DNA of 49,967 nucleotides, from NCBI GenBank assembly GCA_029252405.1, contig JAQXBM010000094.1:1-49967 (forward strand), written 5' to 3'. The notes beneath the pieces were generated by a model that made no database searches, had not been told where the DNA came from, and worked only from the letters and a program-made list of their open reading frames with translations. Positions 23,901 to 31,904 of the stretch are shown piece by piece. The stretch's first letter is position 1. The number at the start of each line of letters is the position of its first letter. The position numbers and the translations under genes were made by a program. The stretch is from Crocinitomicaceae bacterium. GTDB lineage: Bacteria > Bacteroidota > Bacteroidia > Flavobacteriales_D > Crocinitomicaceae.

Positions 23901-24539
23901 GTGTTGATTGTCCTGTTTGCTATAATTGTCGCCATTTCGGCTGGAATTGCGATTTATTTTCGTCAAAAACACAATCATGCGGTCTATTCAATAGTGAAGC
24001 CTCTCACTACGATTCTTATCATTACACTATCTATTATTCTTACAACTCAACAGAAATCTGAATACGGATACCTTGTTATTCTGGGATTGACGTTTTCGTT
24101 AATTGGTGATGTGTTTTTGCTGAAAAAGAAGTGGTTTGTTCATGGCTTGCTTTCGTTTCTGCTGGCGCATCTCGTGTTCATCTTCGCATTTTCATCACTC
24201 TTCGGATTTCAAGATAACTTGATCTTATTGGCCATCCTGTTGATAGCTGGATTCATCTATTTTAGATTTTTGCTGCCCCATTTGAAATCTTTTGCAATTC
24301 CTGTGGCGATTTACTTTTTGGCGATTATCGCAATGGATTGGCAGGCGATAGGTCTAGCGTTGTCGGACGGAGGATTGATCTATATTCTCCTCGGAGTGAG
24401 TTCGCTCTTGTTTTCCTTTTCAGATGCTGTTATCGCCTACAACAAGTTCGTGAGAGAATTCAAACTTGCTGAGTTCCTCATACTTTCAACTTATTGGATA
24501 GCGATCTTCATCATTGGCGCTTCAATTGCCTTCGTTTAA
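23901..24539 (+). CDS. YhhN family integral membrane protein (TMEM86/lysoplasmalogenase-like)
   Basis: 212 residues, eight predicted membrane helices. Family blocks: VKPLTTILIITLSI, then GYLVILGLTFSLIGDVFLL with the conserved Asp, HGLLSFLLAHLVFIF and LLFSFSDAVIAYNKF. Human TMEM86B, in this family, hydrolyses lysoplasmalogen; bacterial activity is inferred. The start is GTG at 23901; a TAATTTCG (one mismatch to TAnnTTTG) ends 4 nt earlier, so the message may be leaderless. Confidence 0.87.
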   Translation: MLIVLFAIIVAISAGIAIYFRQKHNHAVYSIVKPLTTILIITLSIILTTQQKSEYGYLVILGLTFSLIGDVFLLKKKWFVHGLLSFLLAHLVFIFAFSSLFGFQDNLILLAILLIAGFIYFRFLLPHLKSFAIPVAIYFLAIIAMDWQAIGLALSDGGLIYILLGVSSLLFSFSDAVIAYNKFVREFKLAEFLILSTYWIAIFIIGASIAFV

Positions 24540-24632
24540 TTTCGATATACCATTCTTTACACTGTTTTACATTGATTAACGGGCACCTTGCAATTCAATT
24601 CATATCTTGGTTGGAGAAACAAAATGTGAGTT

Positions 24633-25277
24633 ATGAAAAAGATCAATGTATTCCTGATGTCAGCAATTGCTTTAGTGGCAATTATCGTTTTTAGTGCCTT
24701 CGCCAATAGAAACACAGTTGAGCCAGAAACGAAAAAAATGGATGAAATAATTACAGCAAGTGATGACCAGCTAATGGCGAATCTATTCGTCACGCATGGA
24801 CATTGCAGCAGTCCTTTCACTGGTAAAGTTGAGAATTTGAGTGTTACAGTTCCAATGCGCATAGATGGTGGTAATCCGCTAGAGGAACTACAGTTGTCTT
24901 TTGAAATCAACCCCGAATCGTTTAGAACGTGCAGAGATGAAGTGATCACGGGACGTGTGAAAACGGAAGGAGTATTCATCAATAAAAACAAGGATAACAT
25001 CACGTTTAAGTCGACTGATGTGTATACGATGGGGCTGGATTGGTATCAAATAAACGGAAAATTATCCATCAAAGGAGAGGAGAGCGATGTGAAGTTTTCC
25101 GTTTCAGGGATTCGTGATCCAAAGGAGTCGGCGCCGACGATGCTCGTATTGGAAGGTCAACTTGATCTTACGGATTGGGGAATCGATTATGACTTAATCG
25201 TCAATGGAGAATCGAATGAACACCCAACAAAATGGATGCACATCAACATGAAAATCGACTTTCCTCAGGGTTGCTAG
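24633..25277 (+). CDS. exported YceI-like domain protein
   Basis: 214 residues with a signal peptide or N-terminal anchor (MKKINVFLMSAIALVAIIVF). The rest fits a YceI-type lipocalin-like barrel: TGKVENLSVTVPMRIDGG, ELQLSFEINPESFRT, NITFKSTDVYTM, YQINGKLSIKGEESDVKFSV and VLEGQLDLTDWGID. YceI proteins bind isoprenoid-type lipids in the periplasm. Upstream 24540-24632 holds no clear promoter. It converges on the lipoprotein gene, with 5 nt between stops. Confidence 0.82.
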   Translation: MKKINVFLMSAIALVAIIVFSAFANRNTVEPETKKMDEIITASDDQLMANLFVTHGHCSSPFTGKVENLSVTVPMRIDGGNPLEELQLSFEINPESFRTCRDEVITGRVKTEGVFINKNKDNITFKSTDVYTMGLDWYQINGKLSIKGEESDVKFSVSGIRDPKESAPTMLVLEGQLDLTDWGIDYDLIVNGESNEHPTKWMHINMKIDFPQGC

Positions 25278-25282
25278 AAGCC

Positions 25283-25669
25283 TTATTCGTAATAGAAGGT
25301 GTCAATCAAACTTCGTAGGGGTATGCTGATGATCTGCCCTCTATTATCCCTGAAAACTACACGTTCATCCAGAAGTTCTTCCGGTGAAAGTTGACTTTCT
25401 GAATTTTGCAGTTCATTTATTTTAGATGCAATTATCGCGGAGGATGCATTCAACTTACTCACCTGTTCGCGATTAATTTGATACACCAAGCTCAGGCTGT
25501 CATCCGATGTGTTTTCAATCAGGGAATCTTCTTCTTGAACGTTTTCCTGAAGTACCGTATCGGCTCCCTCTTTATTTTCTATTGTTGAACCGCATCCGTA
25601 AATAGAAAGTATGAAGCAGGCTATGAGCAGTGTTCTTAAACGAGAAAAGTTATTTCGCCAGCAATCCAT
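25283..25669 (-). CDS. small lipoprotein, function unknown
   Basis: 128 residues from the ATG at 25669, overlapping the preceding gene by 20 nt; an upstream TTG (25687) is less likely. LLIACFILSIYGC gives a lipobox. The mature part is acidic with a predicted coiled helix (QINREQVSKLNASSAIIASK) and ends DNRGQIISIPLRSLIDTFYY. No family recognised. Confidence 0.65.
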   Translation of the reverse strand: MDCWRNNFSRLRTLLIACFILSIYGCGSTIENKEGADTVLQENVQEEDSLIENTSDDSLSLVYQINREQVSKLNASSAIIASKINELQNSESQLSPEELLDERVVFRDNRGQIISIPLRSLIDTFYYE

Positions 25670-26030
25670 CCGCCTGATATAATTCAACAGACTTCTTCAC
25701 CAAATCTTTGAAGTTACTTTCCAAATCATCGTCCATATACTTGACGTGAAAACACGATTTTCCTTTGAGCGCCTTTTTCAAGTTTTCTGGGAGCTCCCCC
25801 AATTGATCTTTGTGCGTATAAGTAGGGAAGAAGTAAAAACGTACATCCTTTGGCTTGGGCATAATCGTGGAGAAATAGATTCCATCTACTTTCTTTTTAC
25901 CCTGCATGGCCTCGACTGTTCCAGAGACTTCAAACTTGTCCTTGGTGTCGGCTGTTACTTTCAAAATACTCGAATGCTCTTTTAAGATTGATGTTAGCGT
26001 CTCTCTGATTTCGTTTAAATCTTTCGTCAT
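25650..26030 (-). CDS. DUF1801-like small cytoplasmic protein
   Basis: 126 residues. It has an N-terminal helical part (DLNEIRETLTSILKEHSSIL) and a domain with DGIYFSTIMPKPKDVRFYFF, then LPENLKKALKGKSCFHVK and a C-terminal DLVKKSVELYQADG helix. The CFHVK stretch and following helix recall the DUF1801 (YdhG-like) fold; the assignment is tentative. No signal peptide. The lipoprotein gene overlaps its end. Confidence 0.7.
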   Translation of the reverse strand: MTKDLNEIRETLTSILKEHSSILKVTADTKDKFEVSGTVEAMQGKKKVDGIYFSTIMPKPKDVRFYFFPTYTHKDQLGELPENLKKALKGKSCFHVKYMDDDLESNFKDLVKKSVELYQADGLLAK

Positions 26031-26083
26031 AGGATTTGTTCTTAATGTTGGTCGATTAAAATAGGATTTCCATGTGTATAAAC

Positions 26084-26120
26084 AAAAAAATCCCGCTTCT
26101 CAAACTAGAAAAGCGGGATT
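26084..26120 (-). terminator. intrinsic terminator after the Ig-repeat T9SS protein gene
   Basis: AATCCCGCTT (26089-26098) pairs with AAGCGGGATT (26111-26120); on the minus strand seven T follow. It lies 22 nt after the stop of the gene ending at 26143. Confidence 0.9.
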
Positions 26121-26142
26121 CAATATCAGAATAAGTTGTGTA

Positions 26143-28122
26143 CTATTCAATAACGATCTCTTTGACAATCTGACCGTAAGCCGTTGTCAATCGAACGAAG
26201 TAAATTCCAGTATTCACATCAGAAACATCAATTGACATTCCATTTGCATTTGCTTCAGATATGTTAAATACACGAACTATTTTACCGTCAAGACCTACCA
26301 ATTGAAGTCCAGTGATATAAGTATTTGTGAAAGAATTGAAATCAATGCTCACAAACTCAGACGCTGGGTTCGGGTAAATGTCAAATGACAATCCGTTCAA
26401 TTCAAATAAGTTGTTGTTACATGTATCAACTAACACTGTCGCTACAGTTGACGAATCTGAACAACCGTTCATGTTCGTTTTTTCCAAGTTGTAAGAACCT
26501 TCTGCAGTAGCAAAGTAAGTTGGGTTTGTAGCACCTGAGACAGCTGTACCATCCATGAACCATTGGAATGTTCCTCCACCGGCACCTTGCGTTATTGTAA
26601 TCTCCACAGAGTCACCTGCACAGAAATTTACCGTTCCTGAAGGAGAAAGTGAAACAGGAGGCAGTGGATTAACAGTTACATCAGTTCCTGTCGCTGTTGT
26701 CGCTGAACATCCGCTCATATTTGTTTTGGAAACTGTATATGTCCCAGCAGCAGTTGCGAAATAAGAAGTTCCAGTTGCTCCAGCAATATCAGTTCCGTTC
26801 AAAGCCCATTGTGGTGTTCCACCTCCAGATGGTGTTACTAATTCAATACTGTCTCCATCACAAATAGATGCAACAGGAGAAGGAGTGATGTTAACATTCG
26901 GTAAACTGCTTACTGTTATTACAGTTGCAACTGCTGATGAATCCGAACATCCATTTTGATTCGTTTTCATCGCGTTGTATGATCCTGCGGTAGATGCGAA
27001 ATAAGAACTGTTTGTAGCTCCAGAGATTGCGGCACCATCCAAATACCATTGGAAAGCTGCTGGTCCACCTCCAGTGTTCAAAGTAAGTTCTATTGAGTCT
27101 CCAGGACAAATTGTCGCACTTGGAGAAGGAGTAATGTTTGTTGTTGGGAGGTTAGAAACAGTCAAGTTGATTGTATCAGAGACAAGAGTACAAGCACCAT
27201 TGTCAAATTCACAAACGTACGCTCCAGTTACTGTAGCGTTCAATGTACTTGTTGTATTTCCTGTAGACAATCCATCCAAGAACCATTCGTAAGTTCCACC
27301 GATGTCGTTACACACCAAAATAGCTGTGTCTCCAGCACAAATTGAATCATTTGCGGCTGTAGTATTCGTAACACTTGCACTTCCTCCTCCAAAGGCCATT
27401 CCTTTAAACTGGAAAGTCGTATTAGAGGTTGCGGTTACGAAACCGCCAGTTGTAATGTATTTTATTCCATTTGTATTAATGTCAGAAATCAGGAAATTTC
27501 CATTTCCAACATATGCCGCAGAACCAACGTTTGCAAGAGTGGCTCCGCTCAATGTAATTGGAGTAATAGCAAAAGTTACTGGGTTAATCGATTCCATGAT
27601 GACACTCGTTGTTCCCCAACCACTCCAGTGGTACAATTGTCCATCGTCTGGGTTGAATTGAATAGCCTCACCATCGGCACCATTTCCAAGAGCAGTAACT
27701 AGCGTCATGGCACCTGTCAATATATTCACAGAAAACAATGTTTCAGAAGTAGAAGCTCCATCTCCAGTAACAGCCAAAAGTGCACCGTTAACAAAAGCGA
27801 TATTGGCAACATTATCACCAAGGTCACCGATTTCCGTAATTACCCCCGTAGCTGGGTCAATCGTACCAAGGTAACGAGAGCCTGCAGCTTTGTATACAAT
27901 GTATAGAACGCCACACGGGTCGGCAGCTAATCCATTTCCACCACTTACAGCACCTGTTGAAGATGTCATAGGGATAGAAGCAGTAGATGTCATCGTTGTA
28001 GAATCCATTACCTCTAGGTTGCTCCCAAAAGGAGATACCCCGTAAAACGTGGATTGAGCATTTAAATCGGTTGTTCCTAATAGTAGTAGGGTGAAAACCG
28101 AGAGAAGTAATTTTAGTTTCAT
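26143..28122 (-). CDS. large T9SS-exported protein with beta-propeller-like and Ig-like repeats
   Basis: 659 residues from the ATG at 28122; the frame is open to 28248, but only this start places the signal peptide MKLKLLLSVFTLLLLGTTDL at the N-terminus. Residues about 25-245 resemble a WD/YVTN-like propeller (NGLAADPCGVLYIVYKAA, GNGNFLISDINTNGIKYIT). Then come four Ig-like repeats of about 80 residues, each with a CxGDS motif (ICAGDT, ICPGDS, ICDGDS, FCAGDS) and a QW-LDG-SGAT block. A type A T9SS domain (DIYPNPASEFVSIDF to YGQIVKEIVIE) ends it. Likely a surface adhesin or a structural protein. It has its own promoter and terminator. Confidence 0.9.
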   Translation of the reverse strand: MKLKLLLSVFTLLLLGTTDLNAQSTFYGVSPFGSNLEVMDSTTMTSTASIPMTSSTGAVSGGNGLAADPCGVLYIVYKAAGSRYLGTIDPATGVITEIGDLGDNVANIAFVNGALLAVTGDGASTSETLFSVNILTGAMTLVTALGNGADGEAIQFNPDDGQLYHWSGWGTTSVIMESINPVTFAITPITLSGATLANVGSAAYVGNGNFLISDINTNGIKYITTGGFVTATSNTTFQFKGMAFGGGSASVTNTTAANDSICAGDTAILVCNDIGGTYEWFLDGLSTGNTTSTLNATVTGAYVCEFDNGACTLVSDTINLTVSNLPTTNITPSPSATICPGDSIELTLNTGGGPAAFQWYLDGAAISGATNSSYFASTAGSYNAMKTNQNGCSDSSAVATVITVSSLPNVNITPSPVASICDGDSIELVTPSGGGTPQWALNGTDIAGATGTSYFATAAGTYTVSKTNMSGCSATTATGTDVTVNPLPPVSLSPSGTVNFCAGDSVEITITQGAGGGTFQWFMDGTAVSGATNPTYFATAEGSYNLEKTNMNGCSDSSTVATVLVDTCNNNLFELNGLSFDIYPNPASEFVSIDFNSFTNTYITGLQLVGLDGKIVRVFNISEANANGMSIDVSDVNTGIYFVRLTTAYGQIVKEIVIE

Positions 28123-28145
28123 AAAGTTTAATATTAGATGTGCCA

Positions 28146-28177
28146 CGAAATTACAATAAACTATGCGATTAAACAAA
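28146..28177 (-). promoter_or_regulatory. candidate promoter of the Ig-repeat T9SS protein gene
   Basis: On the minus strand TTTG (28177-28174), a 20-bp spacer and TAATTTCG (28153-28146), one mismatch from TAnnTTTG, lie 24 nt before the ATG. The -33 element is part of a tandem repeat. Confidence 0.55.
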
Positions 28178-28193
28178 GCACAAAGCACAAAGC
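28173..28193. repeat. tandem 7-bp repeat, three copies of ACAAAGC
   Basis: ACAAAGC is repeated exactly three times at 28173-28179, 28180-28186 and 28187-28193, between the pirin gene end and the promoter of the T9SS protein gene. On the minus strand each copy contains TTTG, so slippage could change the position of the -33 element. Confidence 0.85.
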
Positions 28194-28207
28194 TAAAGCT
28201 GGGTGAT

Positions 28208-29089
28208 TTATTTTTTCGGTTTGGGAAAGGGCATGTAGGTAGCGTCATTGGGTACTTTCGGGAAGTTTTTATTCTCCCAGTCTTCCTTTGCTTGTTTCAA
28301 TCGTTCTTTGCTGTGCGACACGAAGTTCCATAACAGAAAACGTTCTTCAGGAAGTGGTTTTCCTCCGAACAACAATATTTGGGAGTCCTTTTCGATGCAA
28401 ATTTCACATTCGTGATCAGTTTTGCTGATGAGCATTTGTCCTGCTTCGACCTTCTGTCCATCACTTTTGATAGATCCTTTAACAATAACAAATGCAACTT
28501 CTCCTTCAATTTGATCGCGAACATCAAGGGTTGTTTCCTCATTGGCGAAAATATCAACCATGAAAAGGGGAGAGTAACCTTTCAAAGGAGCAGACTTTCC
28601 GAATGCCTCTCCAGCAACTAACTTAATATCTAAATCATCGATTTTCCAATTGGGGATTTCAGCTTTTGGATAGAAATCGAAGCGCGGATCCATATCTTCA
28701 TCTTGGATTGGGAGTGCTACCCAAATTTGATAACCGTGCATGGTGTATTCCTTTCCATCACGCATTGTCTGAGGAATGCGTTCGGTGTGCGTGACTCCTT
28801 TACCTGCTGTCATGAAGCCAACATCTCCTGCGCTGATCAATTGGAAGCTCCCAGTGCTATCGCGGTGTTCGATTTCACCTTGAAATAAGTAAGTGAGTGT
28901 GCTTAATCCAATATGCGGGTGTTGATCCACGTCAAGGTAATTTCCATTCCCAATTGTAGACGGCCCCATGTGATCGATAAATGTGAACGGTCCAACCTGA
29001 CGTTTCTTTCTAAAAGGAAGTAAGCGTCCGACCATAAAATTACCGAGATCCGTTTGTCGTTCGTCAACGAGAAGTTTATTGTTTGCCAT
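28208..29089 (-). CDS. pirin family protein
   Basis: 293 residues from the ATG at 29089 (MANNKLLVDERQTDLGNF). The open frame extends to 29284, but the extra 65 residues look like translated noncoding DNA. It has the bicupin pirin layout: VGPFTFIDHMGPS, the metal-binding DQHPHIGLSTLTYLFQGEIE and HTERIPQTM in the N-terminal cupin, and DVRDQIEGEVAFVIVKG with a C-terminal LWNFVSHSKERL in the second. Pirins act as quercetinase-like dioxygenases or redox-sensitive regulators; which is unknown here. Confidence 0.92.
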   Translation of the reverse strand: MANNKLLVDERQTDLGNFMVGRLLPFRKKRQVGPFTFIDHMGPSTIGNGNYLDVDQHPHIGLSTLTYLFQGEIEHRDSTGSFQLISAGDVGFMTAGKGVTHTERIPQTMRDGKEYTMHGYQIWVALPIQDEDMDPRFDFYPKAEIPNWKIDDLDIKLVAGEAFGKSAPLKGYSPLFMVDIFANEETTLDVRDQIEGEVAFVIVKGSIKSDGQKVEAGQMLISKTDHECEICIEKDSQILLFGGKPLPEERFLLWNFVSHSKERLKQAKEDWENKNFPKVPNDATYMPFPKPKK

Positions 29090-29224
29090 GGAAAATGATG
29101 TTTTGGTCAATAAAGATAGTATGAACTGATTTAAATGTAACCCTATCTTGTTAATCGATGAAGCGATTGTCAGCACCCACCGAAAGGCGATAGCTGCGAA
29201 CCAAAAAAAGTGTGTAGTGATGTG

Positions 29225-29257
29225 CTTGCCCTGATCCCGATTTTCGGGGAAGGCAAG
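29225..29257. repeat. compound inverted repeat, CTTGCC outer and CCCGA inner stems
   Basis: CTTGCC (29225-29230) pairs with GGCAAG (29252-29257), and inside CCCGA (29236-29240) pairs with TCGGG (29244-29248) around TTT. It resembles a short palindromic intergenic element; whether it is repeated in the genome cannot be seen here. Confidence 0.65.
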
Positions 29258-29318
29258 TAGCTGAATCACCGGTTTTTTTGACAAGCACTAAAGCCTGCAG
29301 TTGGTTAGTGCTCCAAAC

Positions 29319-29354
29319 AAAAAAATCCCTTCCAACGCTTTGTTGAAAGGGATT
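29319..29354 (-). terminator. intrinsic terminator after the GAPDH gene
   Basis: AATCCCTT(TC)AAC pairs with GTT(GG)AAGGGATT on the minus strand (29354-29324), followed by seven T. It lies 18 nt after the stop at 29373. Confidence 0.88.
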
Positions 29355-29372
29355 CTCTGTAACTTTTAACGT

Positions 29373-30824
29373 CTAGTAGTAGATAGCGCGACGTACTTTA
29401 GTAATGTATTTAGCCATTCGGATTACTTGTTTCGTGTAACCGAACTCGTTGTCGTACCATGCGTACAATACAACGCTGTTTCCATCTTTTGATACAATTG
29501 TTGCGTTCGAATCGAATACTGAACAGCAGTTATTTCCAATAATGTCGTTTGATACCATTTCAGGATCTGTTGCGAAGTAAATTTGGTTCACTAATTCACC
29601 GCTTAAAGCTGCTGTGCGCATTGCTTCATTCAAATCTTCAACAGTTGTTCCTTTGGCTAATTCAAGTTTTAAAATTGCCAATGATCCATTGGGAGTAGGA
29701 ACACGTACTGCATTTGCAGTCAATTTATCCTTCAAGTCTGGAATTACTTTTGTTACTGCAGCTCCAGCTCCAGTTGATGTAATGACCATGTTGATTGCAG
29801 CTGAACGACCACGACGTGGTTTCTTGTGCATATTGTCTAATAAGTTTTGATCGTTGGTGTAGGCGTGAATCGTTTCGATGTGTCCCTTCACAACACCATA
29901 ATTATCGTTGATCACTTTCAAAACAGGAGAAATAGCGTTCGTTGTACACGAAGCAGCAGAGTAGATGTTCTCAGCATCCAAATCCAATTCTCCTTGGTTG
30001 ATTCCGTATACAATGTTTGGAATCTCTTTACCTGGAGCCGTTAATAAAACACGAGAAGTTCCTTTTGCTTGCAAGTGTCTTGACAACGCCTCACGGTTGG
30101 TGAAAACTCCTGTGTTGTCAATTACCAAAGCATTATTGATTCCGTATTTCGTGTAATCAATGTCTTCAGGGTTGGAAGCAGCGATCATTTTAACGATCTG
30201 ACCGTTGATGATCATGGCTGCATTTTCAGTATCAACGCTCACTGTTCCGTCGAACGCTCCGTGAACGGAATCATTCTTCAATAGAGCGGCACGTTTTTGC
30301 AATTGCTCTGGAGAATCTCCACGCGTAACGATTGCACGCAAACGCAATTGTTGTCCTTTTCCAGCTTGTTTGATTAACTCACGAGCTGCCAAACGTCCAA
30401 TTCGTCCAAATCCGTATAGTACCACATCGCGTGGCTCAAACGGTTGCGCGTTGTCTTTTCCGAATCCAGCGAGCTTGTCGTCCAAGAATTCTCTCTTCGA
30501 TGCGTAATTCGCTTGTTCGTTCAACCATTCACTGGCTAACTTACCAATATCGAGTTTTGCTGGAGCTAAGTCCATGCTCAACAACTCTTGCGATAATTCG
30601 GCACTTGTGAAAATATCAACGGGTTTGTTCACCACTTTGGTTGAGTACACGTGTAATTTTAATACTTGTGCTACTGTGATGTCATTTAAATGATTTCGGA
30701 AGAAAACCAATTCTACTCCTTTATCATAAAGTAATTCTCCTACGTTACTGGAAAGTTTTACTGCTGCACGTTCTTGTTCGATGTGCGATTTCAGTTCTTT
30801 TTCGTAGCCTAGCGCTGTCTCCAT
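29373..30824 (-). CDS. gap: glyceraldehyde-3-phosphate dehydrogenase, long form
   Basis: 483 residues, against about 335 for the usual enzyme. The first 130 residues are a helical extension (LKSHIEQERAAVKLSSNVGE and on) found in a Bacteroidota GAPDH subgroup. The catalytic core follows: dinucleotide fold VLYGFGRIGRLAARELI (GFGRIGR at 138-144), active site SAASCTTNAISPVL with Cys293, His320 in HIETIHAYTNDQ, the phosphate-site MHKKPRRGRSAA and a C-terminal WYDNEFGYTKQVIRMAKYI. It oxidises glyceraldehyde 3-phosphate to 1,3-bisphosphoglycerate, or runs the reverse step in gluconeogenesis. It has its own terminator; rpoD lies upstream on the same strand with a terminator between. Confidence 0.95.
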   Translation of the reverse strand: METALGYEKELKSHIEQERAAVKLSSNVGELLYDKGVELVFFRNHLNDITVAQVLKLHVYSTKVVNKPVDIFTSAELSQELLSMDLAPAKLDIGKLASEWLNEQANYASKREFLDDKLAGFGKDNAQPFEPRDVVLYGFGRIGRLAARELIKQAGKGQQLRLRAIVTRGDSPEQLQKRAALLKNDSVHGAFDGTVSVDTENAAMIINGQIVKMIAASNPEDIDYTKYGINNALVIDNTGVFTNREALSRHLQAKGTSRVLLTAPGKEIPNIVYGINQGELDLDAENIYSAASCTTNAISPVLKVINDNYGVVKGHIETIHAYTNDQNLLDNMHKKPRRGRSAAINMVITSTGAGAAVTKVIPDLKDKLTANAVRVPTPNGSLAILKLELAKGTTVEDLNEAMRTAALSGELVNQIYFATDPEMVSNDIIGNNCCSVFDSNATIVSKDGNSVVLYAWYDNEFGYTKQVIRMAKYITKVRRAIYY

Positions 30825-30862
30825 GTGTTAGTTATTGTATTGAAATTAAAGTATATGTAAAT

Positions 30863-30892
30863 AAAAAAAGCTGCCCACAATTGGGCAGCTTT
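30863..30892 (-). terminator. intrinsic terminator after rpoD
   Basis: AAAGCTGCCCA (30867-30877) pairs with TGGGCAGCTTT (30882-30892) around CAAT; seven T follow on the minus strand. It begins 6 nt after the rpoD stop. Confidence 0.93.
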
Positions 30893-30898
30893 CAAATG

Positions 30899-31765
30899 TT
30901 ATCCTAGATAAGCTTTCAGTAATTTGTTTCGAGACGTATGTCTGAGTCGTCGAATCGCCTTTTCTTTAATTTGACGCACACGCTCGCGGGTCAAGTTAAA
31001 TTTAGCGCCGATCTCTTCTAGCGTCAATCCGTGATTCATTCCTATTCCAAAGAACAATCGAATAATTTCACGTTCCTTATCAGTCAGTGTGCTCAATGAG
31101 CGTTCGATTTCTTTTTGAAGCGATTCAGACATTAATGCGTGATCCGCTTTCGGTGAATCATTATTTGCCATTACATCCATCAATGTTCCTCCATCTTCCG
31201 AAGTCGATAGGGGAGCATCCATTGATACGTGACGTCCTGAAACATTCAGGCTTTCTTTGATTTTGTCTTCAGGAACTTCCAACGCTTCTGCTAATTCCTC
31301 AGCAGATGGTGGACGTTCAAATTCTTGTTCAAGTCGTGAAAACGCCTTGTTGATTTTGTTCAATGAACCAACTTGGTTCAATGGAAGACGGACAATACGC
31401 GCTTGCTCAGCCAAAGCTTGCAAGATCGATTGACGAATCCACCATACAGCGTACGAGATAAATTTGAATCCACGTGTTTCATCAAATTTCTGTGCTGCTT
31501 TAATCAAACCTAAATTTCCTTCATTAATAAGGTCGGGTAAGGTTAAACCCTGATTTTGGTACTGTTTTGCTACCGATACTACGAATCGAAGATTGGCTCT
31601 AGTGAGTTTTTCAAGGGCTCGTTGGTCTCCTTGCTTGATTTTTCTGGCCAATTCTACTTCTTCCTCCGCGGTGATCAACTCTTCTTTACCAATGTCTTGT
31701 AAGTACTTGTCTAGTGACTGACTCTCGCGATTGGTAATCGACTTTGTAATTTTTAGTTGTCTCAT
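30899..31765 (-). CDS. rpoD: primary sigma factor RpoD
   Basis: 288 residues, the short Bacteroidota form without region 1.1. Region 1.2 includes [18 protein letters not shown]; region 2 has [39 protein letters not shown] and [17 protein letters not shown]; region 3 follows; region 4 ends with [18 protein letters not shown] and [13 protein letters not shown], the -35-recognition helix-turn-helix. In this phylum it reads TTTG/TAnnTTTG promoters, several of which occur in this window, including its own. An AGGAGG 11 nt before the ATG is unusual for this phylum. Its own terminator follows the stop. Confidence 0.96.
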   Translation of the reverse strand: MRQLKITKSITNRESQSLDKYLQDIGKEELITAEEEVELARKIKQGDQRALEKLTRANLRFVVSVAKQYQNQGLTLPDLINEGNLGLIKAAQKFDETRGFKFISYAVWWIRQSILQALAEQARIVRLPLNQVGSLNKINKAFSRLEQEFERPPSAEELAEALEVPEDKIKESLNVSGRHVSMDAPLSTSEDGGTLMDVMANNDSPKADHALMSESLQKEIERSLSTLTDKEREIIRLFFGIGMNHGLTLEEIGAKFNLTRERVRQIKEKAIRRLRHTSRNKLLKAYLG

Positions 31766-31776
31766 AGTTGTTTTAT

Positions 31777-31782
31777 CCTCCT
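31777..31782 (-). promoter_or_regulatory. strong Shine-Dalgarno sequence in front of rpoD
   Basis: On the minus strand AGGAGG is followed by 11 nt and the rpoD ATG. The 5-6 base match to the anti-Shine-Dalgarno is the best seen at any start in the window, where most genes have none. Confidence 0.75.
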
Positions 31783-31810
31783 ACTTTTTTGCAAAATAAA
31801 TGCATAAACG

Positions 31811-31843
31811 CAAAGATACGACGAAATGCAAACGTTATCCAAA
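31811..31843 (-). promoter_or_regulatory. rpoD promoter, TTTG-N21-TATCTTTG
   Basis: On the minus strand TTTG (31843-31840) is followed after 21 bp by TATCTTTG (31818-31811), a full match to the Bacteroidota promoter. The predicted leader is about 40 nt and carries the AGGAGG. Confidence 0.8.
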
Positions 31844-31904
31844 AAAATCATGGACTAATTTTAACATTTTCTTGATTGGGAGTTAATCATTTAGCAATAG
31901 ACGA

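Larger units (their letters stand above)
29090..29372. other. 283-bp intergenic region between gap and pirin
   Basis: It holds the gap terminator (29319-29354), a compound hairpin (29225-29257) and the pirin promoter region, where TATCTTTA on the minus strand is a one-mismatch -7 element. No ORF with coding character is seen. Confidence 0.55.

Noticed and set aside
28123-28248. N-terminal extension of the Ig-repeat T9SS protein, and likewise 29090-29284 for pirin
   Set aside because: Both extensions precede a clean signal peptide or family start, cover promoter or repeat DNA and look like translated noncoding sequence.
29225-29257. Terminator for pirin or GAPDH
   Set aside because: No T run follows on either strand and it lies upstream of the pirin start; the GAPDH terminator is at 29319-29354.
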